A stretch of DNA of 64,000 bases from Cercis canadensis. Taxonomy: Eukaryota; Streptophyta; Magnoliopsida; Fabales; Fabaceae. The stretch is from the NCBI GenBank assembly GCA_003255065.1, contig QAOA01000289.1, positions 791,805-855,804 of the forward strand, written 5' to 3'. Shown one piece after another: positions 26,641 through 37,968 of this stretch (positions are counted from its first letter, which is position 1; each line of letters starts with the position of its first letter). The notes under the pieces are model-generated. The model was not told the origin of the DNA. It searched no databases and saw nothing but the letters and a program-made list of their open reading frames with translations. Both the position numbers and the translations under genes were made by a program.

Positions 26641-27004
26641 AGTAATCCGCCAACAATTAAGGATAAGATAACCCAAGCAGAAAACACTAACAAAGAATTA
26701 AAAAAGGAAAACGACGTTTATTTCTTGAAACGCTACGACTATTTGCCTCAAACGACGATATAAGTTATAGCCGGCATCCGTTGATTTCACATATTACGTT
26801 TACGCCAGTAACGCCACCGTCATGTAAACACGCTAAACGACTGGGGCCCCCCTCAACTTAAACGAAATACAACATCTACGCTGCCTTGACAACTATATTT
26901 ATAATAGTTCGACTCAAAAAAATGTTTCATAGGGTGCATTTGATTTTTTTTATTTTTTTTTTTTGGTAATCTGGCGCATTTGATTTANTTTTGGTAATCT
27001 GGCA
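26641..27004. other. Short gap between CNGC and the Mutator-like element
   Basis: No gene was recognised. It includes an N at 26988 flanked by two near-identical copies of ttggtaatctggcrcatttg, probably a contig junction. The element's left target-site copy begins at 27005. Confidence 0.5.
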
Positions 27005-27017
27005 CATTTGATTTTAA

Positions 27018-28090
27018 GACAAAACTTAAGTAAAATTTCATAAATACTGTGATGCTGTTCCTCAATTAAAATAAAATATGTGTATTATTTTTTACACGTC
27101 AGCAGCCACCTCAACTTCTCCATTCTAACCCCGTTAACCCTTTCTTCTTCACACATCTCTTCACCTTCTCTATCTCTCTTTCACGCATCACTTCACCTTC
27201 TCCATAATCACCATCACATCTCACTATCAAATCTTTTCTTGCTCCACCCCAAAAACCAAGTTTTTATTTATCTAAGCCAACAGAGAAGCAAGAGTTGCGA
27301 AAGTTGTTGGCAGATTAATTAGTGCGAAAATTATCAAAACTTCTAGAAATTGATGAAAAACAGAGAGTGATAAGAGTAAGGGAGACGTACATAGGGAGAG
27401 AAGTGATCCAGGGACAAGTCCTGTACAGGCAAGGACAAGGAGACGCCGGTATGGTCAATTCCGGCGAAGACCACCTCGGGACAAACTCCGGCACTACCAC
27501 TGGAGGTATTTTGAAGTCTGAATAGAAATTAGTTACCATTTTTTTTTCATTTTTCCATTTTCCTTATCTGGGTTCATGCATATGTGGGCATGATAAATGG
27601 TTTGGGCATTCTAAATTTTATTTGATGGCAACAATCTTTCAGTTAATGAATGCATTCTAAGTGTTTGATAGAATGTCTCAGTAAAAGAAGTAACACTGCA
27701 TTTATATTCTTGCTCTCTTGTTCTGATGTCTGAAGTCTCTTAGCAATTAGAAAGTAAATAAAGTATCTAATTCATTATCCAGTATAAAGAGAACCAACGT
27801 ACTTATAAAATATGAAAAGCACTGCATAGAGTTCTTAAAGCCATGATAATATTATGCCATGAAAAGCATTTGAACGGGTAGAACAGTAGTTGCTAACTTT
27901 AATCATTGCCTCTCATAATACTTTGAACATGCATGAATGCATAAGAGAGCAACTAGAAATCACATTTGTAAATTTAATTTAAAGTTTTATCCCTCTAGGT
28001 AAGCAATATAAATTCATCAAGTCTGTCACTATTATTCCATCTTCTAAAGTAAGTGGTGATTCAGTTCCTATTTTGTAAGAGATAAGCATG
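27018..28090 (+). repeat. Left terminal inverted repeat of the MULE
   Basis: The arm can be matched in reverse complement to the right arm from GACAAAAC to about gagataagcatg (28090). The arms are diverged and carry indels. One example is an extra segment near 27450-27500 in this arm (tcaattccggcgaagacc...) that is absent from the right arm. Confidence 0.85.
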
Positions 28091-28605
28091 TTACTTAATA
28101 TTGTGCTATTCTTAATCTATTGCAATCTCTTAGCATACAAGATCTGTATGCGCTAGCTTTCAGACCATTTCATGTGCGTTAAGTTTAAGGCTGTATATTG
28201 TTCTTTTGTTCTGCATTATAGTTTGATTTTGGAATTAGACTAATATATATATCAAAAATTAAGGAAGAATTAGATGAAGCATTCTAGCATACAGAGAACA
28301 TGACATACTTAGTGGCAAAGATGGTTTTGTAATTAACACAGTTTACAACTTTAAGGATTATATAAAAATTGATCACTTAATCTTGTATAGATTCCACTCT
28401 ATGATACATTTTTAGTGCTTGTGGAGTAGCAAATTAATGTGTGTGGGAGCTTTTAAATTCTAAAGAAAAATGATGCCTATAGATTTTGCTTAATAAAATG
28501 ACTATCATTGTATTATTTACACCTTGAGATGGTGTTTTGGGATGTATAGACAATAAAGAGGATAGTGGGAAACTAATATATTTTGCTTGCTTGACAGTAA
28601 AATTG

Positions 28606-29516
28606 ATGGATAACATTGAACATGAAGTGTCTGAGGTAGATGTAACTCCATATGTTAGTATGGAGTTTGAGTCAGAAGATCATGCCTATAGATTTTATAA
28701 TATGTATGCTGGCTTCATTGGTTTTAGTGTTAGGAAAGATTGGAGGAATAAAAGCAAGTTAGATAATGAGACAGTGATATCTCGAAGATTTGTTTGTTTT
28801 AAAGAAGGCTTCAAGAAGAAAAATGATTATGAGGGGAAAATAATTCACAAAGATGTTAGAATTGGATGTTTAGCACAAATGGCCATTGGTAGGCAATCAA
28901 ATGGAAAATATGTAGTTACATCTTTTGTGAAAGAACATACTCATGAGCTTGCAACCCCTCGAAGTAAGCATAAATTACCATCACAAAGGAGAGTTTCTAC
29001 TGCTCAAGCTGCCCAAATTGAATTGGCAAATCGTTCTGGCATACGACAAAAATTAGTTTTTGAGTTTTTAAGCCAACAAGTTGGAGGGAGAGAGAATGTT
29101 GATTGTACTGCCAAAGATGTTAGCAATCATTTGAATTCTAAGAGGATGAAGGAAATGGAAGAGGGAGAGGCATATACTCTGCTTCACTATTTTAAATCAA
29201 AGCAAACAGAGAATTCATCATTCTTTTATGAAATTCAACTTGATGTTGATTATCAAATAACAAATATTTTCTAGGCGGATGCTAAAATGGTTGTAGATTA
29301 TGTTTATTTTGGAGATGTGGTGTGTTTTGATACCACTTATCGTACCAACAAGAACTTACGGCCATTTGCTCCTTTCATTGGATTCAACCATCATCGCGAA
29401 ATTGTGATATTGCTTCAACTGAAAAAAATAATGAATCTCATGCCAAGGGTATAAAAAGAAAGGATGGTGTGTCTCGTGTAAAAGGTAGACCTAAAAGTTG
29501 TGTGGAGAAAAAATAA
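28606..29516 (+). pseudogene. FAR1/MURA-type Mutator transposase, broken
   Basis: From the Met at 28606 the frame reads EVDVTPYVSMEFESEDHAYR and FVKEHTHELATP, a FAR1-type zinc-binding DNA-binding domain. After QLDVDYQITNIF a TAG (29272-29274) stands where the family has Trp (inferred TGG to TAG). The same frame resumes ADAKMVVDYVYFGDVVCFDT and TNKNLRPFAPFIGFNHHRE, the start of the MULE catalytic domain. It then jumps at about 29400-29404 to DIASTEKNNESHAKGIKRKD and GRPKSC, which look like the protein's C-terminal tail. Most of the catalytic domain and the SWIM zinc finger are therefore missing. Further downstream exons of the original transcript may lie at 29540-29760 and 30140-30250. The product cannot be active. 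Confidence 0.85.
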
Positions 29517-30639
29517 AAAAAAAAATGAGATGCTCACAAGTGCAGTCCACTGAGAAAATTTTTTACCCCACCATGCCCACTCCAATTATACTATATGGCC
29601 AATCACAGGTACTTACTTATGTTGTAGAAATTTAATTGATCTTATTGCTCACTGTTATATGTATTTTAATTTTATTTTTTTTTATGTACAGCATGTGCCA
29701 TTTTTACAGGGATGTCAAGTTCCCACAGTAGCTCATATGAGTATGACCCAGGTATAGTGTCCTGTCATTTTTAAGAGATTCTTTGGGCGTCCTTGTTATA
29801 AGTCTATACATTTGAATCATCCAAGCATTGTCTGTAGCATCACCATTGCTGGTTTCATTATATGTCCATTAATTTGAATTGCATATCCAAGCATTGTTTT
29901 TAAGGACCACCGTTGCTGGTCCTGTATACCTAATAGAAGATCAAAAGAGATGCTAGAGTATTGTTGGCTGTCCACTTATAGTTTTCTGATAGGTTATCCT
30001 GTTCTTTTATTCCTTTTGGATCTTTTAAACACCATAATCAATTATATTCTTTTAGATCAAAAGAGGGAGGTCTATGGTTTAGAGATAAATATTAAACCTT
30101 AGTGACAGTTTCTGAATTCCAAAAGCTTAATTTTGTAGGAAAATACTATGGAGCAGCTTCCAATGCCAAGACATCAAATTTTAACAAGGGATGAGGACAA
30201 AAGTTGCTGCAGCGGGCATTCTCTCAAGCCAAGACATGATTTCAACTAGTTTTTTGTATAGGCCTATTTGATGTTCAATTGATTGATGAAAATCAACTAT
30301 TTTGTCATTTTGTTACAATTTCTAAACTTTGCTTGCTAGTCCAGAAGAATTTAAGTAGTTTTACAGCTTTATTGGTTTGCTTAAGTCTAGTTCAATGATT
30401 CTACATTTTTTCTTGTATATGATTTTGACATTATCATGAAGCAATCTCCACTCTTCTTCAATTTATCCTCATTTTAATTTTAGGAGAGAATTCCTTTTCA
30501 AAGAAAAGGTGTGTAGTTTCTTGTGTATCCTAAATTAATAAATGGTATAGCATTACTCACATATTTAAACGTTTGGGAATGCATAAAACATTTTGGAAGA
30601 AGTAACAATTAAACCTGAAAAAAAAAAAGGAGCAGAACC

Positions 30640-30750
30640 ATATAGGATAGAGCTTGTTGCCCAGCTAAATGTAGACGAAGAGCTTTTTCATCTTCTCTCA
30701 CTTCTTGAGCCAATTGACAAAGTTTAGGGATAAGACCCTCTAAGTTGAAC
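30640..30750 (-). pseudogene. Captured exon fragment similar to EFR3/SRL2-like HEAT-repeat protein
   Basis: The minus strand reads FNLEGLIPKLCQLAQEVRED followed by EKALRLHLAGQQALSYMV, open throughout. It resembles an internal segment of plant EFR3-like (SEMI-ROLLED LEAF 2 type) proteins as I remember them. Only one exon-sized piece is present, inside the MULE and in opposite orientation to the transposase. It is interpreted as a captured host fragment. Confidence 0.6.
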
Positions 30751-31393
30751 ATGTATGTACTATCTGCCTATTTTTAATACAAGAAGTCACTATCACTTAA
30801 TTTATGACATCCAAAAGACAACCATGTCAAAAAATTACACATTGTACGAAGAAGAAAAAGGAAGAAAAGAGATTTCTAACTCTTTCGAACAAAAAGAAAT
30901 GAGAAACCAAATTGAATTCTTGAATTTTATTTACATTGTTTGAACAAGTCCTAGATCACTCACTCACCCAGGGTATCATACAAATGGTAAGCTTATCACT
31001 TAGCAAAATACAAGTAAGATAAATAAATAATATGGAAGAATTGTGACATAATTTAAGACATCAACAGTTACATTCTTCTCTAGAAGAAGATAAACCTAAG
31101 GCCCTAATTATGAAGCTTGAGAAGCATTTGCTGTACATGAATTACATATAGCATACAAGTTAAGCCAGACAGAGGAGCAGGCGGAGGTTACATCATATAT
31201 TGAAATTGACATGGGATACTAAATATTTTCCTTGTTTCTTCGCCATCCACATATGTCTTGGTGGTGTAAGGTTCTCTTCACAGAATTCTGGCTCTTCCTT
31301 GATTTTTGAAAGCTCAGTTCTCAATATTTCCTCCATATCCTTCCTTGAGTCAATTCTCAGACTTTAGCAGATCCCTAAGAATAAGTTTAAAAT

Positions 31394-32028
31394 TTAACAA
31401 CTGTCACCACTTATGTCCTGACCCATTTTCTTTCGGACTGTTGTTCGGATATTATAGGTGCCCCTTAAAATTTTCTGAAATCTTGATACTTTCTGCTCGT
31501 TACTGGTTTTGAATTGACTCAAGGTACCAATAGGGTTGAAAGGTATTAAGTTCACCACCTGCTTGACAAGGATCAAGGCCATATGCAAATATCAAGTTAA
31601 GATATTAAACTTGGTAACACTGTAAATGCTGCAATTTACTATATATATAAACTCGGAGCTTACCACTTGAAATGTCTAGCAGTTTCCCTAGTTGGTGGGC
31701 ATGTTGCTCTTCATCATTCACCCCATCAAGCATTATGTACTCAATTAAGATTTTTTGCTGACTGTAATTACGAATTAAATAATTGAAGAAGTGAACAGCA
31801 CCAAAGCATACAAGTTCAAATAATATTCAAAAGTAACATGAAAACCTATAATTCTCACCTGTTCCTTTGATATTCTTGTAGTGTATTCATAAGTTTTTCC
31901 AAAGGGAAAGCACGAGCAGAAGGCATTATTTGGCAACGGATGTCTTGGACTGGAGCATGCAGTGAGACTGCCAAGTTCAAACCAGGCAGATCATTATGAA
32001 GCTTGTTGATAGCATGGATGATGCCAAC
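31394..32028 (-). pseudogene. Captured fragment of an RlmN/Cfr-like radical-SAM rRNA methyltransferase gene
   Basis: Three exons with retained introns are visible: 32028-31859 (GIIHAINKLHNDLPGLNLAV, then SLHAPVQDIRCQIMPSARAF), about 31761-31664 (QQKILIEYIMLDGVNDEEQH) and 31558-about 31404 (VVNLIPFNPIGTLSQFKTSN, ending RKKMGQDISG). These match the C-terminal half of the 23S rRNA adenine-C2 methyltransferase family. The N-terminal half with the CX3CX2C iron-sulfur motif is missing. At the end of exon 2 the reading DISSG where LETFQ is expected suggests a two-base deletion, and the sequence breaks after QDISG. Retained introns show DNA-level capture by the element, not retroposition. Confidence 0.8.
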
Positions 32029-32070
32029 CTATTAACAATGCAAATATACCCTTCATAAGCCAGAAACATA

Positions 32071-33157
32071 CTTATCTCTTACAGAATAGGAATTGAATCA
32101 CCACTTACTCCAAAAGATGGAATAATAGTGACAGGCTTGATGAATTTATATTGCTTACCTAGAGGGAAAAAACTTAAAATTAAATTTACAAATGTGATTT
32201 CTGGTTGCTCTCTTATGCATTCATGCATGTTCAAAGTATTCTGAGAGGCAACGATCAAAGTTAGCAACGACTGTTCTACCCGTTCAAATGCTTTTCATGG
32301 CATAATATTATCATGGCTTTAAGAACTCTATGCAGTGCTTTACATATTTTATAAGTACGTTGGCTCTTTTTATACTGGATAATGAATCAGATACTTTATT
32401 TATTTTCTAATTGCTAAGAGACTTCAGACATCAGAACAAGAGAGCAAGAATATAAATGCAGTGTTACTTCTTTCACTGAGACATTCTATCAAACACTTGG
32501 AATGCATTCATTAACTGAAAGATTGTTGCCATCAAATAAAATTTAGAATGCCCAAACCATTTATCCTGTGTTCATCAATATACAAACAGAATGCCCACAT
32601 CTGCATGAACCCAGATAAGGAAAATGAAAAAATGAAAAAAAAATGGTTATTAATTTCTATTCAGACTTCAAAATACCTCCAGTGGCAATCTTTGCCGGAA
32701 TTGGCCTTACCGGCGTCTCCTTGCCATTGCCTGTACAGGACTTGTCCCTGGATCACTTCTCTCCCTATGTATGTCTCCCTTACTCTTATCACTCTCTGTT
32801 TTTCATCAACTTCTGGAAGTTTTGATAATTTTCGCACTAATTAATCTGCCAACGCGACTCTTGCTTCTCTGTTGGCTTAGATAAATAAAAACCTAGTTTT
32901 TGGGGTGGAGCAGGAAAAGATTTATAGTGAGATGCGATGGTGATTATGGAGAAGGTGAAGTGATGCGTGAAAGAGAGATGGAGAAGATGAAGTGATGCGT
33001 GAAGAAGAAAGGGTTAACGGCGTTAGATAGGCAAAGTTGAGGTGGCTACTGATGTGTAGAAAATAATACACATGTTCTGTAGAAAATAATACACATGTTC
33101 TATTTTAATTGAGTAACAGCACCACCAGCACTTATGGAATTTTACCTAAGTTTTGTC
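32071..33157 (-). repeat. Right terminal inverted repeat of the MULE
   Basis: Reverse complement of the left arm. It carries a private 23-base tandem duplication of gtagaaaataatacacatgttct near 33055-33102. Reading frames that appear in mirror image in both arms, including the shared phrase CPWITSLPMYVSLTLITLCF, are shadows of the repeat and not genes. Confidence 0.85.
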
Positions 33158-33166
33158 ATTTGATTT

Positions 33167-34331
33167 ATGATTTGTGTAACCTCTGGTCCTCTGCTGTTGG
33201 TTCACCAAACTCCTTTAGCGGAGAACTATGCGTTACTAAAGAGAGCGACGACCACAATTTTCGTGATAATAAGCTTCGTAACTTGCAAGTTAGATCTTCA
33301 TAATTCACTTCTTCAGTTTCATTTCTTCAAATCATGGCTAAAGCAAGTGAAAAAAACTAAAGACAATGACCTATATGATAATTTGTAAACCATATGATAA
33401 TGTTTTCAGTTTTGTTATAGTAATAGAGTATAGCATTACTATTTAGTAAGAAAATTTTTGATAAAAACAATTTATTAAATTTCATTCATTCTATTCCCGC
33501 TATATATTCCTCCTATTTCTCAGCACTTTGCGCTCCTATCCAACCGTGTCAATTGCTTATGCGCGGACAAATTAAGATATGAAAACATGCTGAAGGTAAC
33601 AACCGCCTTCATATTTAACATCTCCTTCAAAATGGATGGCAATCTGCAACATAAAGCAAGAAACAAGTACAAAGCACCGAAAATCATCAACTTTTCACAT
33701 CTATGCAGTCATTCTAGTTCGCATATTCCTCAATACTCATTTCGCTGACACCATAAAATTCTCCTTGTAGTTTTTTCCTTTTGGCGCGTGCGTGTGCTGA
33801 GAAACAACATGTAGTAGCAGTAGTGTTTGCATAGAAAGATCGAGTTCCATAGTCCCCTCATTGCCAGTAAATTTCAACTGCTGCCTGAGAACCACCTATA
33901 ATAACAGGGAGGAATCAATGACAGATCTGAACAGAGCCTCAACCTGAACAAACAGACGGAAAACTCGGCTAGTACACATGTGGTCCAAAATGAATCAAAT
34001 TGGTGCCACCTCAGCAATGCATATCCTGCATCCAAGGAGTAACTGAAGAGTTGGTATGACCCAGATAATTTATTTCAGACAGCAAAGCCATCCCAAAAAC
34101 ATGCTCATATAGCAGTTACAGTAATAAGATATGCATATAAACCAAATAAGAATATACAATATTGTCTATATCTTTCAATATGAACTCTAGAGAATGAATT
34201 AATACAAAATTCTTCTGAGGTAATGGTTACTAATCAGGGTAAAGGTTTATTATTACCTTTCTGATTCATTCGATGCTAGAGGGTTTGAGTATCATGTACA
34301 TGAAACAAAACAGATTCTGTTGCAATACGTT
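33167..34331. other. Right flank of the MULE and 3' flank of LPAT1
   Basis: No coding region was recognised. The part next to 34331 probably contains the LPAT1 3' UTR. Confidence 0.5.
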
Positions 34332-37300
34332 TCAGTCTTGATGATTCATCACATTTGCGATTGTGTTCCTAGCTTCTTCGCATAACAAGTTAGGATCATT
34401 GCCATTTATAGGTTTATGTATTACAACTATCACAGAACCCGAGTTCACTATATCCTCCCTTCCTGCAGGCATGATTTGGCCAGTTCCAACAAGGGTAATT
34501 GGCACCACTGGTACATTGGTCTTTGCAGCAATGCTGAAGGCACCCTTCTGCAAATCACCAAGATAAGTAGATGACATAAAGGTTCCATTTAGTTCAGTTA
34601 CAATAAATCTCAGTTAGCATATCTTAAATCCCTTCATACAACTGCAAGTGGAAAACAAAGAAAGCTTAATAGAGTAGACCAATTATGCAAAGAAATCATT
34701 TTATCCAAAAAATTATGTAAGAAATCACATTCCTTTCCTCAATTAAAATGATTCAATATATCAATTTTAATTTTCATGCATATTCAACACTCATACATGC
34801 TCTCAGATGAATCCTAACATTTTAATTTTCAAAAAAGTCTCACTTGAATACTAACAATATATTTTTAACACTAGGGGCTATATTCTATTTTTCACAACTT
34901 AAGTGGATCAAATATGTTAAAAATTGCCAGAAAATTATAGGGTCTCAAGTCCTAACACTCCTTCAATCGTCTCTGTGAGTGTGTCCAAGAAAAGAAGTTG
35001 TAGAGTATTTGGGATTGCTACCATATAATCATCTTCAGATCCCTCCTCATCAACAGATGATTCAGTGTCAGTGTGTGTCACCTAAGCGATGCCCCCTTCT
35101 TCCAAAAAGAACTTAGCATCCCTGTCCCAAGCATTCAGTACCCACATGGATACAGGGGAAAAACTACTGAGACCTCAAGCACAAAATAAACAAAGTAAAG
35201 ATTCACAGTTTTACCAATGCCTCATTCATTTGTCAAGAAATGGATGAATAAATTTTTCCTGCTTCTGTACATGGTTGGCCAACAAACTCCTCATGACTTC
35301 TCATTGATAGCTTCTTAAAATCATTACCATCGATTTAGATAACAAAGATTACATGAATCGTTACATAAGCTAACCTTGAAAGTGCCTAACTTTCCATCTT
35401 TACTGCGTGTTCCCTCTGGGAAGAAAAAAACAGAGGCTCCTTTCTTGATAAGATCCATGCATTTTTTCAGACATTCCTATATAACAAAACCATGATTTGA
35501 GAGTTAACCGTATGTCTATATCCAGAAAAGATAAAAAAAAAAAAATACACATAACACAGCTACTTATAGAGAAGAACAAAAAGATGAATTTAGATGCATC
35601 AATGATAGTGGAGAAATACCAGTTGGCTTCGGCTGTCCATGCGTTTTAAAGGAATGAGGCCCAGAAGAAACATTGCCCACCCAATAATGGGATAGAGGAA
35701 TATCCCAGTCTTGCTGATGAATTTAAAGCTTCTGCCAAGAGTAAGAAGAGTATATATATCTGAGAAGCTCTGGTGATTGGAAACATACACAGCAGGAGTA
35801 TCAGGAGGTGGCAGATTCTCCAATCCCTTGAATTTGATTTTAAAAAATGGAGCCACAGTTAGCACAGCCCATATTTTGGCAATAAAATGATGATATTTTC
35901 TTCGGTGACGATCAAACAGCATCACAAATGGATGTCCAACCAACATTAGCACAAAAAGAAATATAGCAGTTAAGGCAGTAACAGCGTAAAAACATGCTCC
36001 CCTGACTTTTGATTCCATTTTCATTTCTGCAATTAAGAGAAGTTGAAAGGATGATGAATAAGCATTATCAGAAGAAATATAGTAGAGCAAACTTGACTGA
36101 ATAGGATTTTCACACTAACCAGATAACGAATAGCCATCTCCCAGGGAGCAGGTTGTGGCAAGTTCAGATCTTACAACTATGTCTCTGGCGAATTTATTTT
36201 GAATATTCAATTTAGAACTGCGATGAGGTCCATAAAACTCCTCTTTTGGATTAAAGCATTGCCATGGTACATTGTTGTGCTTTCTAGGCATGCCTAATAA
36301 GCTACTTTGAGCAGCTTTAGGAAAAAAAAAAGGAAGCAAAGGCATAATGATTAAAAAAATCAGACCTTTTTGCCAAAGATAAAAGAAACAATCTCATAAG
36401 GTATCCATTTTTCTATTTCAGACATCAGAATTTGAAATGACTAATATATATTTCAGCCAATAGATTAACTTAATATGTATTATTTCATGATAATCACAAA
36501 ACCATCTAAAAATTCATATACTTAATATGATTAGTAACCCTGTAAAACAGGATATAACTGTCATGCTCCCTAAGGGGAAGGACACTAGTTTATATGAACT
36601 AACAAAACCATATCCTCTTAAATTGAGAAACTATATAAGTATCACGTTTGAAAATTCCTTTTGGTGTATCCTTTAATTTTCTGTCAAATGATACAATCAT
36701 AACCATAGTCTAGTGTTTTCTTAATATATGGTATGCATATTCATACCACATTTATACTGGCTAATGACTCCAAAATCATCAGAAACTGAGGTGCCATATG
36801 AACTCAATATCAATTGCCATTATCAATCACATGAATTGTCCTCTGCCAAGAATCACTGTCCCCAACACAATCTGTGACAAAAGTGCCAACCAATTCTCTA
36901 ACTTGAACACTAGTGTCAATGATGAACGCCAGTGTCTACAATTTTTCTTTAATAGTAGGAGTGGAAAGGAAAGATATATAAGAATTCAAATTAATGGTTT
37001 TCCTTTATCACATAAACAATAACACAAAGTTCACAATCAACCAAGCATTGTATGATGATGTCTGACAAATTTAATTCCTGTAGAAATACTTCATTAGAAA
37101 ACAACAGACCACCACATTAAAACAGGACACTCATAAACACCAAAAATATCCATTTTCTTTTTGGAAAAAAAAAAAAAACGCAAAAGTGTATTCAGTTCTT
37201 TGTAATATAAGATTAAATACTGAAAGCATACTTACAGTGATGTGTACTCCTCAAACTCGCATGTTTATATGTTGAACACCCAATGTGGAGTCCTCTATAA

Positions 37301-37968
37301 GTGCCCAACTGCAATGAGTGGGATTCCAACAAAAATGTCATAAAGATAACTAATCACCAGGATAAAGAAACTGTAGTTCTAATACATTAGGATGCCGTAC
37401 CTTTTCAGGGACGATATTGGCACGAAGAAGAAGAAAAATAAATAGGGGGTGAGAGGAGAGAAAGAAAAGAAACACTCCAGCTCAAACATACTACTGAAGA
37501 AAGAAAACCACTTGCTCTCCAGCACATATTGTTAAAGTGATCATTTCCTCATGATTAACAAACAAAAATTCCAATTATCAAGTAAACAGCTAATAGCTGA
37601 TATGTCCCCATCATGAAGGCAATATGCTGGCTCAATTTCCCAATCCTCCAAAAAATAAGAAACATAAGCGAGTTTCATTACTTGCCTAATGCTCTCCAGC
37701 AAAAACATTTTGTTCGGCTTCTTTTTTCAATCCCCACAACTAATGGGACAAAAAAAATTCTTTGGAAAATCATGGAGATGAACATTACCAGTGTTGGAGA
37801 TGATCTCTTCAAGAATCTCGCTTCTTTATGACCTGCAAATAACAAGTAAACAAATTAACGAAGCAATTGATGAGAAAGAAAGAAGCTCAAATTTAGAGAG
37901 ATAGAAACAGGTAGGTACATACAGAGAAAATAATTCGGAGAAGGGGAAGAGAGAGAAGCAACTTCCAT
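34332..37968 (-). CDS. LPAT1: Plastid 1-acyl-sn-glycerol-3-phosphate acyltransferase (LPAT1/ATS2)
   Basis: Seven exons on the minus strand: 37968-37923, 37832-37789, 37308-37236, 36314-36120, 36026-35620, 35476-35375, 34547-34332. They give 360 residues (Arabidopsis ATS2 is about 356). The first exons (MEVASLSSPSPNYFL, CHKEARFLKRSSPTL) form a Ser-rich transit peptide. The mature enzyme has a hydrophobic segment (AIFLFVLMLVGHPFVML), the acyltransferase HX4D box NHQSFSD (H204-D209), FPEGTRSKDG (275-284) and VVPITLVGTG. It converts lysophosphatidic acid to phosphatidic acid in the chloroplast envelope, the second step of the prokaryotic lipid pathway. The first three small exons were located from splice signals and phase, so they are less certain than the last four. 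No lesion was seen. Confidence 0.93.

Larger units (their letters stand above)
27015..33157 (+). mobile_element. Mutator-like element (MULE) with ~1.08-kb TIRs and captured host gene pieces
   Basis: Both ends carry the same sequence in opposite orientation, beginning GACAAAACTTA-GTAAAATT. They are flanked by a shared direct repeat catttgattt (27005-27014 and 33157-33166), a 9-10-base target-site duplication as expected for Mutator elements. Between the TIRs lie a broken FAR1-type transposase (28606-29516, +), a fragment similar to an EFR3/SRL2-like gene (30640-30750, -) and a three-exon fragment of an RlmN-like radical-SAM methyltransferase (31394-32028, -). The transposase has a premature stop and a large internal deletion, so the element should be non-autonomous. 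Three extra bases (taa, 27015-27017) separate the left target copy from GAC. Confidence 0.88.

Noticed and set aside
27315-27539. Open frames in both MULE arms sharing CPWITSLPMYVSLTLITLCF
   Set aside because: They are mirror images in the two terminal inverted repeats, with no codon constraint and indels between arms. They are shadows of the repeat.
33109-33388. Two overlapping 64-73-residue frames at the right MULE end
   Set aside because: They cross the TIR end and the target duplication, so they cannot be ancestral genes. No similarity was seen.
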